Below are positions 32,897 to 39,957 of a stretch of 64,000 bases of DNA, in pieces. The notes beneath the pieces are model-generated. The model was given only the letters and a program-made list of their open reading frames with translations. It had not been told where the DNA came from and did not search any database. The stretch covers positions 1 to 64,000 of the forward strand of contig DAIDHI010000035.1 of the NCBI GenBank assembly GCA_027452025.1, in the 5' to 3' direction. Positions within the stretch are counted from its first letter, which is position 1. The number at the start of each line of letters is the position of its first letter. The DNA is from Elusimicrobiota bacterium (GTDB lineage: Bacteria; Elusimicrobiota; Elusimicrobia; UBA1565; UBA9628). The position numbers and the translations under genes are program-made.

Positions 32897-33966
32897 CGGC
32901 AACGCTTGCCGAGGTCGTCGCCGGCGACTACGAGGCCCTGGCGGCCTTCATGGCGACGGCTTGGAGCTCGCCTCGAGCCTTTTGGGAGAGCCGCTTCCGC
33001 GTCTGGTGGGACGACAATCCCGCGTTCGCGGGCTTCGCGCTGCCGCGCGGCTGGTCGCTCAAAGACCGCGGGAGCATCGTCGGCTTCCTGGGGAACGTCC
33101 CCTCTCTGTTTTGGGCGAACGAACGGACTCTCGCCGCCGTCAATACGAGCAGCTGGATCGTGGAGCCGGCTCACCGCTCGGGCCTCGGCAGCCTCGCGCT
33201 TCTGTCTCGCCAACTGGAGGCGGCCAAGGATGCCGTGCTGTTCAACGCCACCCCCACCGACGCCGTGCTGCCGATCTTCCTCAGGATGGGCTGCCGGCCC
33301 CTGCCGTGGGGCGGCCAGCGCGAGAGCTTCATCGTCATCGACGCCGCCGCCTGCGCCCGGGCGAAGGTGCCTCTCCTGGCGCGCGTGCCCGGAGCCGCGC
33401 AGGCGGCCGGGCTGGCGTTGTTCGCGCGCCAAGCCTCGCGGCTGTCCTTGCTGTCGCCTCTGGCCGTCCGGCGTCTCGAGGAAGCGGGACCCCGGTTCGA
33501 CGAGCTTTGGGAACGGACGCGGGGAGCTTACGCGGCGACCAACGTGCGCTCGGCCGCCGCCATCGGCTGGCACTGCTTTCGGGACCCGGAGTTTCCGAAG
33601 GTCCTGCTCGGCTGCTTCGACGGCAAGCGGCTCTGCGGCTACATGATCCTGCGGCCGAAGAGCCGGCGCGGGCTCTCCGTGCTCGAGTGCTGCGACCTCT
33701 GGACGGACCCCCCGCTGTCGCGCGACGCGACGGCCGCTCTCGTCTTCGCCGCCCGGCAGGCCGCCGACGAGGGCAATCACGACCTTCTCATGCTGCCTCA
33801 TTTCACCGGCGCCCTGGCCGGCCTCTACGCCGAGCTGGGCCTCATCCAGGGGCAAGCCCCGCCGCGCAAGTACCTCTACAAGGCGCCCGCGGCCCTTTCC
33901 GAGGCGATCGAAAGCGGGCGGGGCTATTTCTGCGCTCTGCAGGGCGACGCCGGCAGCGCGCCGTAG
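32893..33966 (+). CDS. GNAT-like protein (possible N-acyltransferase)
   Basis: A 357-residue soluble protein. Both halves have the look of a GNAT fold: I-V-G-F-L-G-N-V-P near residue 55 and C-G-Y-M-I-L-R-P near residue 252, with W-I-V-E-P-A-H-R-S-G-L-G-S-L-A near residue 86 resembling the acyl-CoA loop. The first half is better conserved than the second. This is the layout of double-GNAT and FemX-like enzymes. With the deacetylase immediately before it (ATGA overlap) it could acylate a freed sugar amine, but this is inference. It is the last gene of the operon, and its final 43 bases overlap the convergent membrane transferase gene. Confidence 0.65.
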   Translation: MTATLAEVVAGDYEALAAFMATAWSSPRAFWESRFRVWWDDNPAFAGFALPRGWSLKDRGSIVGFLGNVPSLFWANERTLAAVNTSSWIVEPAHRSGLGSLALLSRQLEAAKDAVLFNATPTDAVLPIFLRMGCRPLPWGGQRESFIVIDAAACARAKVPLLARVPGAAQAAGLALFARQASRLSLLSPLAVRRLEEAGPRFDELWERTRGAYAATNVRSAAAIGWHCFRDPEFPKVLLGCFDGKRLCGYMILRPKSRRGLSVLECCDLWTDPPLSRDATAALVFAARQAADEGNHDLLMLPHFTGALAGLYAELGLIQGQAPPRKYLYKAPAALSEAIESGRGYFCALQGDAGSAP

Positions 33967-35273
33967 CCGCCGGCGCACAGGCCCCGGCCCGCGAGCAAGA
34001 ATACCGCGGGCATCAGCGGCAGGCGAAAGCGGTAATAGGCCATCGCCCCGGCGCTCACGGCGATGAAATAGGCGATGGGCGAGACCGCGGCGGCCGCCGA
34101 GGCGCGCTGCCCGCAGCGCCACGCGCTCCACGCGCCGCGCGCGGCCAGCGCATACACGGCCGCCAGGAAGAGGAGATAAAGGACCAGCGGCACGGCGAGC
34201 CCGGGATGGTCGGAAAGGAGAGCGCGCGTCCCCGAGAAGTGACCGGAGGCCGGCAGCGGATGCATGGGATCGTAGCGCGGGTCCTTGAGCACTCCCCAGG
34301 CCGCGATCTCCAGGCCGTGGCCTCCCAGCATCTTGACCGTGTCGACCGCCATCTCCTCACCGTAGGCGAGCGGATGCGACAGAATGAAGCGCTCCGCCCA
34401 GCGGCCCGAGTAGGCGGCCTGCTCTTCGACCGACGAGAACGGCTGGGGATGATCGCGGCGAAGCTGCTCCTGGACCGAGGCGAGAGCTTGATCGAAGCCT
34501 TGGCCGGTCAACCTCATCTCCACGGCCGCCGCGCGCATGCCGAAGATGTTGAGCCCTTGGATCGACGAGAACGTCGCCGTGCCGAGCGCGGCTTTATTGC
34601 GCGCCATCCAGGCCGCCGGGCCGATCAGCGCGGCCAGCACGAAAGCCGCCGTCGGCTTCCAAAGCGCGCGGCGGCCCCGCGCGACGAGCATGGCCGCCGC
34701 GCCGAAGACGAAGAAATAAAGCCCGGCGGGGCGCACGAGAGGGCAAAGCCCGAAAAGGAGGCCGGCCGCCGCCCAAGGACCCGGACGATCGTCATCCGCG
34801 GCGAAAGCGCGGGCAAAAAGCAGAAACGCCGCGCAGAAGCAGAAGACGAAGACCGTCTCCGTCCCCAAAAGGCCGGTGTTGAGCACGGTCACGGGATCGA
34901 CGGCAAGACCGAGGGCCGCGAGCAGCGCCGCCGCCTCGCTTCCCCAAAGCGCCACGCCGGCGGCGTAGACGAGCGCGACGGAGGCGGCGCCCAGAGCCGC
35001 CTGAACCCAGAGCGCCCTCCAAGCGCTCGGCCCGGTGGCGGCCAAGAGCAGCGGGTAGCCCGGCGTGCGCACCGTGTCCGGGACCAGCGGAGGGGCCTCG
35101 CTGAGCGAGAACGTCCCGTGCTCGGCCAGGTTGCGCGCGGCCTGAAGGTAGCCGACGGCGTCCGGCACCATGGCGTAGCGCGGGTCCGGGCCCATGCGGA
35201 TAACCAGGGCGGCGCGCAGGGCGAACGCCAGGGCGACCGCGGCCAGCGCCTTGGGCGAGCTAAAGAGTCTCAT
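33924..35273 (-). CDS. GT-C type membrane glycosyltransferase (GT39-like)
   Basis: A 449-residue polytopic protein with about eleven hydrophobic segments. After helix 1 it has M-V-P-D-A-V-G-Y-L-Q and then T-P-G-Y-P, which fit the first loop of GT39/ArnT-like enzymes. A soluble stretch near residues 230-330 would face the periplasm. It probably transfers a polyprenol-phosphate-linked sugar. The ATG at 35273 overlaps the upstream radical SAM gene by 14 bases. The 3' end overlaps the GNAT-like gene tail to tail. It is the last of a three-gene minus-strand unit with the SPASM radical SAM protein and GT9. Confidence 0.81.
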   Translation of the reverse strand: MRLFSSPKALAAVALAFALRAALVIRMGPDPRYAMVPDAVGYLQAARNLAEHGTFSLSEAPPLVPDTVRTPGYPLLLAATGPSAWRALWVQAALGAASVALVYAAGVALWGSEAAALLAALGLAVDPVTVLNTGLLGTETVFVFCFCAAFLLFARAFAADDDRPGPWAAAGLLFGLCPLVRPAGLYFFVFGAAAMLVARGRRALWKPTAAFVLAALIGPAAWMARNKAALGTATFSSIQGLNIFGMRAAAVEMRLTGQGFDQALASVQEQLRRDHPQPFSSVEEQAAYSGRWAERFILSHPLAYGEEMAVDTVKMLGGHGLEIAAWGVLKDPRYDPMHPLPASGHFSGTRALLSDHPGLAVPLVLYLLFLAAVYALAARGAWSAWRCGQRASAAAAVSPIAYFIAVSAGAMAYYRFRLPLMPAVFLLAGRGLCAGGYGALPASPCRAQK

Positions 35274-36264
35274 AACGCGTGCAAGTCTTGCAGATTTCGG
35301 GGAAATCCCCGCGGGCGTGGCGCTCGAGGAGCCCTCGCAGCGCGGGGCCCGCAAGAATCTCGCCCAGCGGCTTTTCCTTGACGTCTCCGATGATCAAGGT
35401 GGCCTCGACGTCGCGGCAGCAGCAGGCGTTGACGCGCCCGTCGGCCAGGATCATGGGCCCGGTGAGGAGCCGGCGGCACGGACCGCGATGGATGGGCGGG
35501 GGCTTGGGCACCAGGCCTGCGCCGCGCAGCCGCTCGTCGCCGATCTTGCCGCCCCAGTTGTCGAAGTCGGCGACGCCGTCGACCCGGATCACGCCCTCGG
35601 CCGCGCGGCGCCGCAGATACTCCCAAAATTCGCCCTTTTCGCTGCCCAGAGGCACGCGCAGGTTCACCTGCACCCGGATGCGCGAGCCGGCGCGGACCTT
35701 CTCATCGATGAGATTCCTGATGTTGGCCACGGCGGCCTCGAACTTGTCCACGCCCATGATCTCGTGATACGTCCGGCGGTCGAAGCCTCCGAAGGAGCAG
35801 AAGATGGCCAGCCGGTCGTCGTGGCCGACGAGCCGAGACACGATGTCCGGCTTCATCAGGATCGCGTTCGTGTAGAAGTGGTAGCGCTTGACCTCGGGGC
35901 GCGAGCGCAGATAATCCATGCGCTCGAAGAGGAGCTTGTCGACGAAGGGGTCGCCGACGATCGGCGTCAAGTCCACGTCCCCGGGACCGAGAGCGAGGTA
36001 TTGGTCGACGGCGCGCCGGAAGAGCTCGAGAGGCATCGACGCCTTGGGCCGCTCCATCTGCGGGTAGGCGCAGAAGACGCAGGCCGCGTTGCAGATGTTG
36101 GTGCCTTCGATGTAGAGCGCGTGCGGCCGGGCACGGACCCAAGGCAGCAGCCGCATCAGCCGGTAATTGAGCCGCAGTCCGGCGCGTTCCCGCGCGCCGG
36201 ACAAGCGCGCGCGAACGGGCTCGGGAACCATGGCGCGATAGGCCCGCCGCAGAAGCTCCGTCAT
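35260..36264 (-). CDS. Radical SAM protein with SPASM-type C-terminus
   Basis: A 334-residue radical SAM enzyme. The cluster cysteines are Cys58, Cys62 and Cys65 in C-N-A-A-C-V-F-C. The C-terminal region has C-R-R-L, then V-N-A-C-C-C-R-D, and C-K-T-C near the end, the spacing of a SPASM auxiliary-cluster domain. SPASM proteins modify peptides, sugars (for example aminosugar dehydratases) or cofactors. With glycosyltransferases on both sides a sugar or lipid substrate is the more likely reading. The ATG overlaps the GT9 stop by 4 bases. It has no B12 domain, unlike the protein at 26680-28071. Confidence 0.86.
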   Translation of the reverse strand: MTELLRRAYRAMVPEPVRARLSGARERAGLRLNYRLMRLLPWVRARPHALYIEGTNICNAACVFCAYPQMERPKASMPLELFRRAVDQYLALGPGDVDLTPIVGDPFVDKLLFERMDYLRSRPEVKRYHFYTNAILMKPDIVSRLVGHDDRLAIFCSFGGFDRRTYHEIMGVDKFEAAVANIRNLIDEKVRAGSRIRVQVNLRVPLGSEKGEFWEYLRRRAAEGVIRVDGVADFDNWGGKIGDERLRGAGLVPKPPPIHRGPCRRLLTGPMILADGRVNACCCRDVEATLIIGDVKEKPLGEILAGPALRGLLERHARGDFPEICKTCTRYETL

Positions 36265-37511
36265 CGGGCCTCCAGCCACGCCAGAACCTTGGCCGCGACT
36301 TCCTCGGCCGCCAACTCGCCGAGACAGGCGCGGTGGCCGCAATTGTCGAAGTGGAGCACGTCAAAGCCTTCGTTTCTCACGCCGAGGCCGACGCAAGGCG
36401 AGCAGGGAAGGCTCTTCGACACGTCGAGATGCCGCTCTGCGTCCCAGATGCGGCCGAGTTCGCGCGGATCGGTCGGCCCCCAGACCGTCGCCGTCGGCAC
36501 GCCCAGCGCCATGGCCGCCTTGGCCAAGCCCGTGTCGCTGGCGAGGAAGGCCTCGCAGCGGCGCAGGGCGGCGAACGTCTCCAGAATCCCGGCCCTCCCG
36601 GTCAAATCGATCAACGGCTCGCCGCAGGCGGCGGCGAAGGCTCGCGCGGCGTCCGTCTCCTCGGGGCCGCCCAAGAGGACCAGCGACGCGCCGGTCTTTG
36701 CGACGACGGCGCGCGCCACGGCCGCCCACCGCTGGGCGGGCCAGATCTTGGCGTATTGGCTGCGCGGCGACCCGAGATGCAGGCCCAGGAAGCGCTTGCC
36801 TCGCGGCAGATGGCGCTCGGCGAAGTCCCGCGCCGCCGCAGGCTCGGGAAGCTCCGGCCTCGCCTCGTCCTCTTGCCGCAGGCTCAGCCCCAGCGCCTGC
36901 GCCAGGCGCAGGTTGCGGCGCACGGCGTGCTCCGCACCCGGCGCCGTCCACACTTTCCGATTGAAGGCCAGCCTGCGCTCGAATTCCTCGCAGACCACGC
37001 CCCGCCGCAAGCGCCAAGCCGCGTAGCGCAGAGGCCCCCATCCGGCGTGCGGCGCGCGAATCGGGCGGCAGTGGCCCGCGCGCGTCGGGACGCTCAAGAC
37101 GGCGCCGGCGAAGGCGCGCATGGGCGTTGCGCCGGTGGCGGCGACGGCGTCGAAGCCCTCGGCGCCGACGCGCCGCTCTATCTCCCGCCGCGTCCCGCGC
37201 GCGGCCAATTCCTCGTGCTCGTAAAGCCAGAGATCGTCGACCAGCCCGGAGGCGGGCAGAATCTCCGAGGTCCCCGCGTAGCGATCGGCCACGAACACGA
37301 TTTTGGCCCCGGGAAAGCCGCGGCGCAAGGCCCGCAGCGTCGGCAGGAAAAAGATCAGGTCCCCGATGGCGGCGTAGCCTAAGACCAGGACCTTCCCAGG
37401 CGCGGCCGCCCGCGCGCCCGGGCCGGGCGCGCGCATGGATCGGACCGCCAGGCCCGCGTAATGCGAGGCAAGCCCGGCCGCCAGGCCCCATCTCGACCTT
37501 GCAGAGCCCAT
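36261..37511 (-). CDS. Family 9 glycosyltransferase, heptosyltransferase-like
   Basis: A 416-residue GT9 protein. The N-terminal Rossmann half starts V-L-V-L-G-Y-A-A-I-G-D-L near residue 42, and the C-terminal half has H-L-G-S near residue 250, L-L-G-G-P-E-E, S-D-T-G-L-A-K-A-A-M-A-L-G-V-P-T, and the Cys-rich end L-P-C-S-P-C-V-G common in LPS heptosyltransferases. GT9 enzymes add heptose from ADP- or GDP-heptose; the heptose pathway in this window gives a donor. It starts with ATG 6 bases from a TATACT element shared with the divergent gene, and is the first gene of the unit with the SPASM protein and GT-C enzyme. Confidence 0.87.
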   Translation of the reverse strand: MGSARSRWGLAAGLASHYAGLAVRSMRAPGPGARAAAPGKVLVLGYAAIGDLIFFLPTLRALRRGFPGAKIVFVADRYAGTSEILPASGLVDDLWLYEHEELAARGTRREIERRVGAEGFDAVAATGATPMRAFAGAVLSVPTRAGHCRPIRAPHAGWGPLRYAAWRLRRGVVCEEFERRLAFNRKVWTAPGAEHAVRRNLRLAQALGLSLRQEDEARPELPEPAAARDFAERHLPRGKRFLGLHLGSPRSQYAKIWPAQRWAAVARAVVAKTGASLVLLGGPEETDAARAFAAACGEPLIDLTGRAGILETFAALRRCEAFLASDTGLAKAAMALGVPTATVWGPTDPRELGRIWDAERHLDVSKSLPCSPCVGLGVRNEGFDVLHFDNCGHRACLGELAAEEVAAKVLAWLEAR

Positions 37512-37517
37512 CGGAGA

Positions 37518-37530
37518 AGTATACTAGAAT
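37518..37530. promoter_or_regulatory. Overlapping divergent -10 elements
   Basis: Within 13 bases lie TATACT on the minus strand (37518-37523, 6 bases before the GT9 ATG at 37511) and TAGAAT on the plus strand (37525-37530, 6 bases before the ATG at 37537). The core AGTATACT (37518-37525) is a perfect palindrome. The whole gap between the two start codons is only 25 bases, so both mRNAs should begin at their start codons. Confidence 0.5.
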
Positions 37531-37536
37531 CCAGAA

Positions 37537-38520
37537 ATGAGCTGCCCCGCCTGCCCGGCCGACGAGCCGTCCCGCCTCATCGAGGAGCACGTCGATCGCA
37601 TCTCCGGCAACCGCTACCGCATCTGCGCCTGCCCGCGCTGCGGCGCGGTCTTCTCGGAGCCGCGGCAAGCCGTGGGGCCCGACTGGTATGAGAAGGCGGC
37701 GCCGATCCGGGACCGGGAGACCCGGCCGGATCCCTCGCGCGATTGGCGCTTCCGCACCTTCCTGGACGAAGGCCTGCCGCCGGGGCGCCTCCTCGATGTC
37801 GGCTGCGGCGACGGCCGGTTCTTGACTTTGGCCCTGCGGCGGGGCTTCAGGTGCTCGGGATTCGACTACGAGCGGCGCATGATCGAGCTTGCGCGCGCCA
37901 AGGGCCTCGAGGACGTCGAGGCGGCCGAGTTCGCGCATTACTGCGCCAAGCGCGCCGACGGGGAGTTCGACTGCATCACGCTTTTCGACGTCCTCGAGCA
38001 TACTCCCGAGCCGGCGTGGTTTTTAGGCCTGCTCACCCGGCTGCTCAAGGTGGGAGGGCATCTCGCGATCACGCTGCCCAACGCCGAGCGGCCGCTGCCC
38101 TGGGGGCGGGAGGAGCACGACTTTCCGCCGCACCATTTCACGCGCTGGAGCGCGGCGGCCTTGCGGGGGTTTCTCGAGCGCCACGGCTACGCCGTGGTCC
38201 GACAGGATGCGGGCCGCCTCAAGCTCAGCTATCTCGCGGACCACTTCTTCTTCTACGCCGTCATGCCGCGGCTGCTGGCGCCGGCCAAGGCGCTCTTGTT
38301 CGGACGCCAAGCGCAGGGAACGATCACCGAGCTTTACCGCGACCGACCCGCCGGCGGAGCCCTCTCCGACAAGCTGCGCCGCCAGAAGCTCGTCAACGCC
38401 CTCAAGGCGGCCTGCGGCCCGCTGACTTACGCCGTGGCGATCGCCTTGTATGTCCGCTACCGCCTCGCCAGTCCCCGCTGCGGCGATTGCCTCTATACAC
38501 TGGCGCGCCGGACTCGCTAG
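37537..38520 (+). CDS. SAM-dependent methyltransferase with N-terminal zinc ribbon
   Basis: A 327-residue protein. It starts with a putative zinc ribbon: C-P-A-C-P near residues 3-7 and C-A-C-P-R-C-G near residues 30-36. The class I methyltransferase domain follows with L-L-D-V-G-C-G-D-G (motif I, near residue 85), F-D-Y-E-R-R and L-F-D-V-L-E-H-T-P. A C-terminal part of about 90 residues has a hydrophobic stretch near 240-260 and a final C-G-D-C. Such ribbon-methyltransferases often act on sugars or lipid-linked sugars. It starts with ATG 6 bases after a TAGAAT element, and its stop codon TAG forms part of the next -10 element. Confidence 0.84.
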   Translation: MSCPACPADEPSRLIEEHVDRISGNRYRICACPRCGAVFSEPRQAVGPDWYEKAAPIRDRETRPDPSRDWRFRTFLDEGLPPGRLLDVGCGDGRFLTLALRRGFRCSGFDYERRMIELARAKGLEDVEAAEFAHYCAKRADGEFDCITLFDVLEHTPEPAWFLGLLTRLLKVGGHLAITLPNAERPLPWGREEHDFPPHHFTRWSAAALRGFLERHGYAVVRQDAGRLKLSYLADHFFFYAVMPRLLAPAKALLFGRQAQGTITELYRDRPAGGALSDKLRRQKLVNALKAACGPLTYAVAIALYVRYRLASPRCGDCLYTLARRTR

Positions 38521-38523
38521 AAT
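38518..38523 (+). promoter_or_regulatory. -10 element TAGAAT of marC
   Basis: TAGAAT ends 6 bases before the GTG of the MarC gene. Its first three bases are also the TAG stop codon of the preceding methyltransferase gene. Confidence 0.4.
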
Positions 38524-38529
38524 CTCGTC

Positions 38530-39141
38530 GTGCTCGAGTACGCGCTGCTGACCTTCGGGTCCCTATTCGCCATCGTCGACCCCTTCGCGGCGATCCCCAC
38601 GTTCCTGGCCATGACGGCGCGGGACACATCGGAGCAGCGCCGGCGCATGGCCCGCACGGCCTGCCTGGTCTGCTGGCTCGTGCTCACCGCCTTCGCCGCG
38701 CTCGGCCCGCTCATCTTCCGCATGCTGGGCATCACGCTCTCGGCGTTCCAGATAGCCGGGGGCCTGGTGCTTCTACTCTCCTCCCTGGACATGCTGCGCG
38801 CCAAGCGCTCGGCGCTGCGAGAAACCGAGGAAGAGATGGAAGAGGGCTTGAGCAAGGACGACATCGCCGTCACGCCGCTGGCGATCCCGATGCTCGCCGG
38901 CCCCGGCGCGATCACGACGGCGATCGTGCTCTCGGGGCACGCCCACGACTGGAAGCGCCGAGCGATCTTCTACAGCCTCCTCGCCGCGGTGTCCGCCCTG
39001 ACCTACGCCACGCTGACGCTGGCCGGTTCCGGCGCCCGCAAGCTCAGTCCCACCGTTCTCAACATCATCACCCGCCTCATGGGACTGCTGCTTGCCGCCA
39101 TCGGCGTCCAGTTCATCCTGACGGCTCTCCGGATTTCGTAA
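38530..39141 (+). CDS. MarC family inner-membrane protein
   Basis: A 203-residue MarC-family (UPF0056) protein with six hydrophobic segments. F-A-I-V-D-P-F-A-A-I-P-T-F near residues 13-25 and P-L-A-I-P-M-L-A-G-P-G-A-I near residue 118 are the two conserved repeats of this family. Its transport function is unclear; early claims of a role in antibiotic resistance were not upheld. The acidic cytoplasmic loop E-T-E-E-E-M-E-E-G separates the two halves. It is a normal-length member and does not belong to a glycan pathway. The GTG start follows a -10 element with no Shine-Dalgarno sequence. Confidence 0.88.
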   Translation: MLEYALLTFGSLFAIVDPFAAIPTFLAMTARDTSEQRRRMARTACLVCWLVLTAFAALGPLIFRMLGITLSAFQIAGGLVLLLSSLDMLRAKRSALRETEEEMEEGLSKDDIAVTPLAIPMLAGPGAITTAIVLSGHAHDWKRRAIFYSLLAAVSALTYATLTLAGSGARKLSPTVLNIITRLMGLLLAAIGVQFILTALRIS

Positions 39142-39144
39142 CAT
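39139..39144 (+). promoter_or_regulatory. -10 element TAACAT of the FkbM-type methyltransferase
   Basis: TAACAT ends 6 bases before the GTG at 39151. Its TAA is the stop codon of the MarC gene. The match to the consensus is moderate. Confidence 0.35.
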
Positions 39145-39150
39145 TGCGTC

Positions 39151-39957
39151 GTGGCGCCGGCGCGCGTGCTGCTCTCCGAGACCCTCGACCGCGTGTGGAC
39201 CTCCTGCCGTGGAGGCCTGGGCCGCCTGCTCGGCCAAGAGAGGCTCGGCCGCCTGCTCGACTCCCTCGGCCTGAGAGGGCTCAAGGCCCGGACCTTCCTC
39301 TTCGAGCGCTCTCTTCCGGACGGCAACGTGATCCTCTACCGCTCGCGCGACCAATGCGTCATCGAGGAGATCTACGCGCAGGGCGCCTACACGCGCGGCG
39401 GCCAGATCCGCCCGGGGGCCGTCGTCGTCGACGCCGGCGGCCACATCGGCACGTTCACGCTCCTGGCGGCCAGGCTCGTGGGCCCGACGGGACGGGTCGT
39501 GGTCTGCGAGCCGAGCCCGGAAAGCGCCGCGCTGCTGAGAAGCAACGTCGCGCGAAACGGCCTCAAGCAAGTGACGCTCCATGAATGCGCCCTGGCGGAG
39601 GCCGCCGGGCGAGCGCAGCTCTTCGTCGCCCAAAACGACGCGGACAATCCCGTCGCCGACACCCTGGCCCCCTCCGCGGGGCGCGCGCCGGTCGAGGTCG
39701 CCCTGCGCACCCTCGACGAGATCTTCGCCGAGGACGGACTGGATCGCATCGACCTTCTCAAGATCGACGTCGAGGGCGCCGAGCTGCGCGTGCTCGCCGG
39801 GGGGACGAAGGCGCTGGCGGCCACGCGCCGCGTGATCATGGAGGTCCACCCGGGCCGGCTCGACCCGCAGGCGGTCCTTGAGCGCCTCCAGTCCCTCGGC
39901 TTCCGGCCAAAGACCCTGAGCGATCGGCCGATGATCGTCGAGGCGGACAGGCCCTAG
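39151..39957 (+). CDS. FkbM family methyltransferase
   Basis: A 268-residue SAM methyltransferase of the FkbM type. Motif I is V-V-D-A-G-G-H-I-G near residue 93, then V-C-E-P-S-P-E-S (motif II). The family marker I-D-L-L-K-I-D-V-E-G-A-E is near residues 201-212, and the end has I-M-E-V-H-P. FkbM enzymes methylate hydroxyl groups, often on surface sugars. The N-terminal 60 residues are basic and not part of the core. It starts with GTG after a -10 element. Its stop overlaps the convergent aconitase gene by 4 bases. Confidence 0.88.
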   Translation: MAPARVLLSETLDRVWTSCRGGLGRLLGQERLGRLLDSLGLRGLKARTFLFERSLPDGNVILYRSRDQCVIEEIYAQGAYTRGGQIRPGAVVVDAGGHIGTFTLLAARLVGPTGRVVVCEPSPESAALLRSNVARNGLKQVTLHECALAEAAGRAQLFVAQNDADNPVADTLAPSAGRAPVEVALRTLDEIFAEDGLDRIDLLKIDVEGAELRVLAGGTKALAATRRVIMEVHPGRLDPQAVLERLQSLGFRPKTLSDRPMIVEADRP

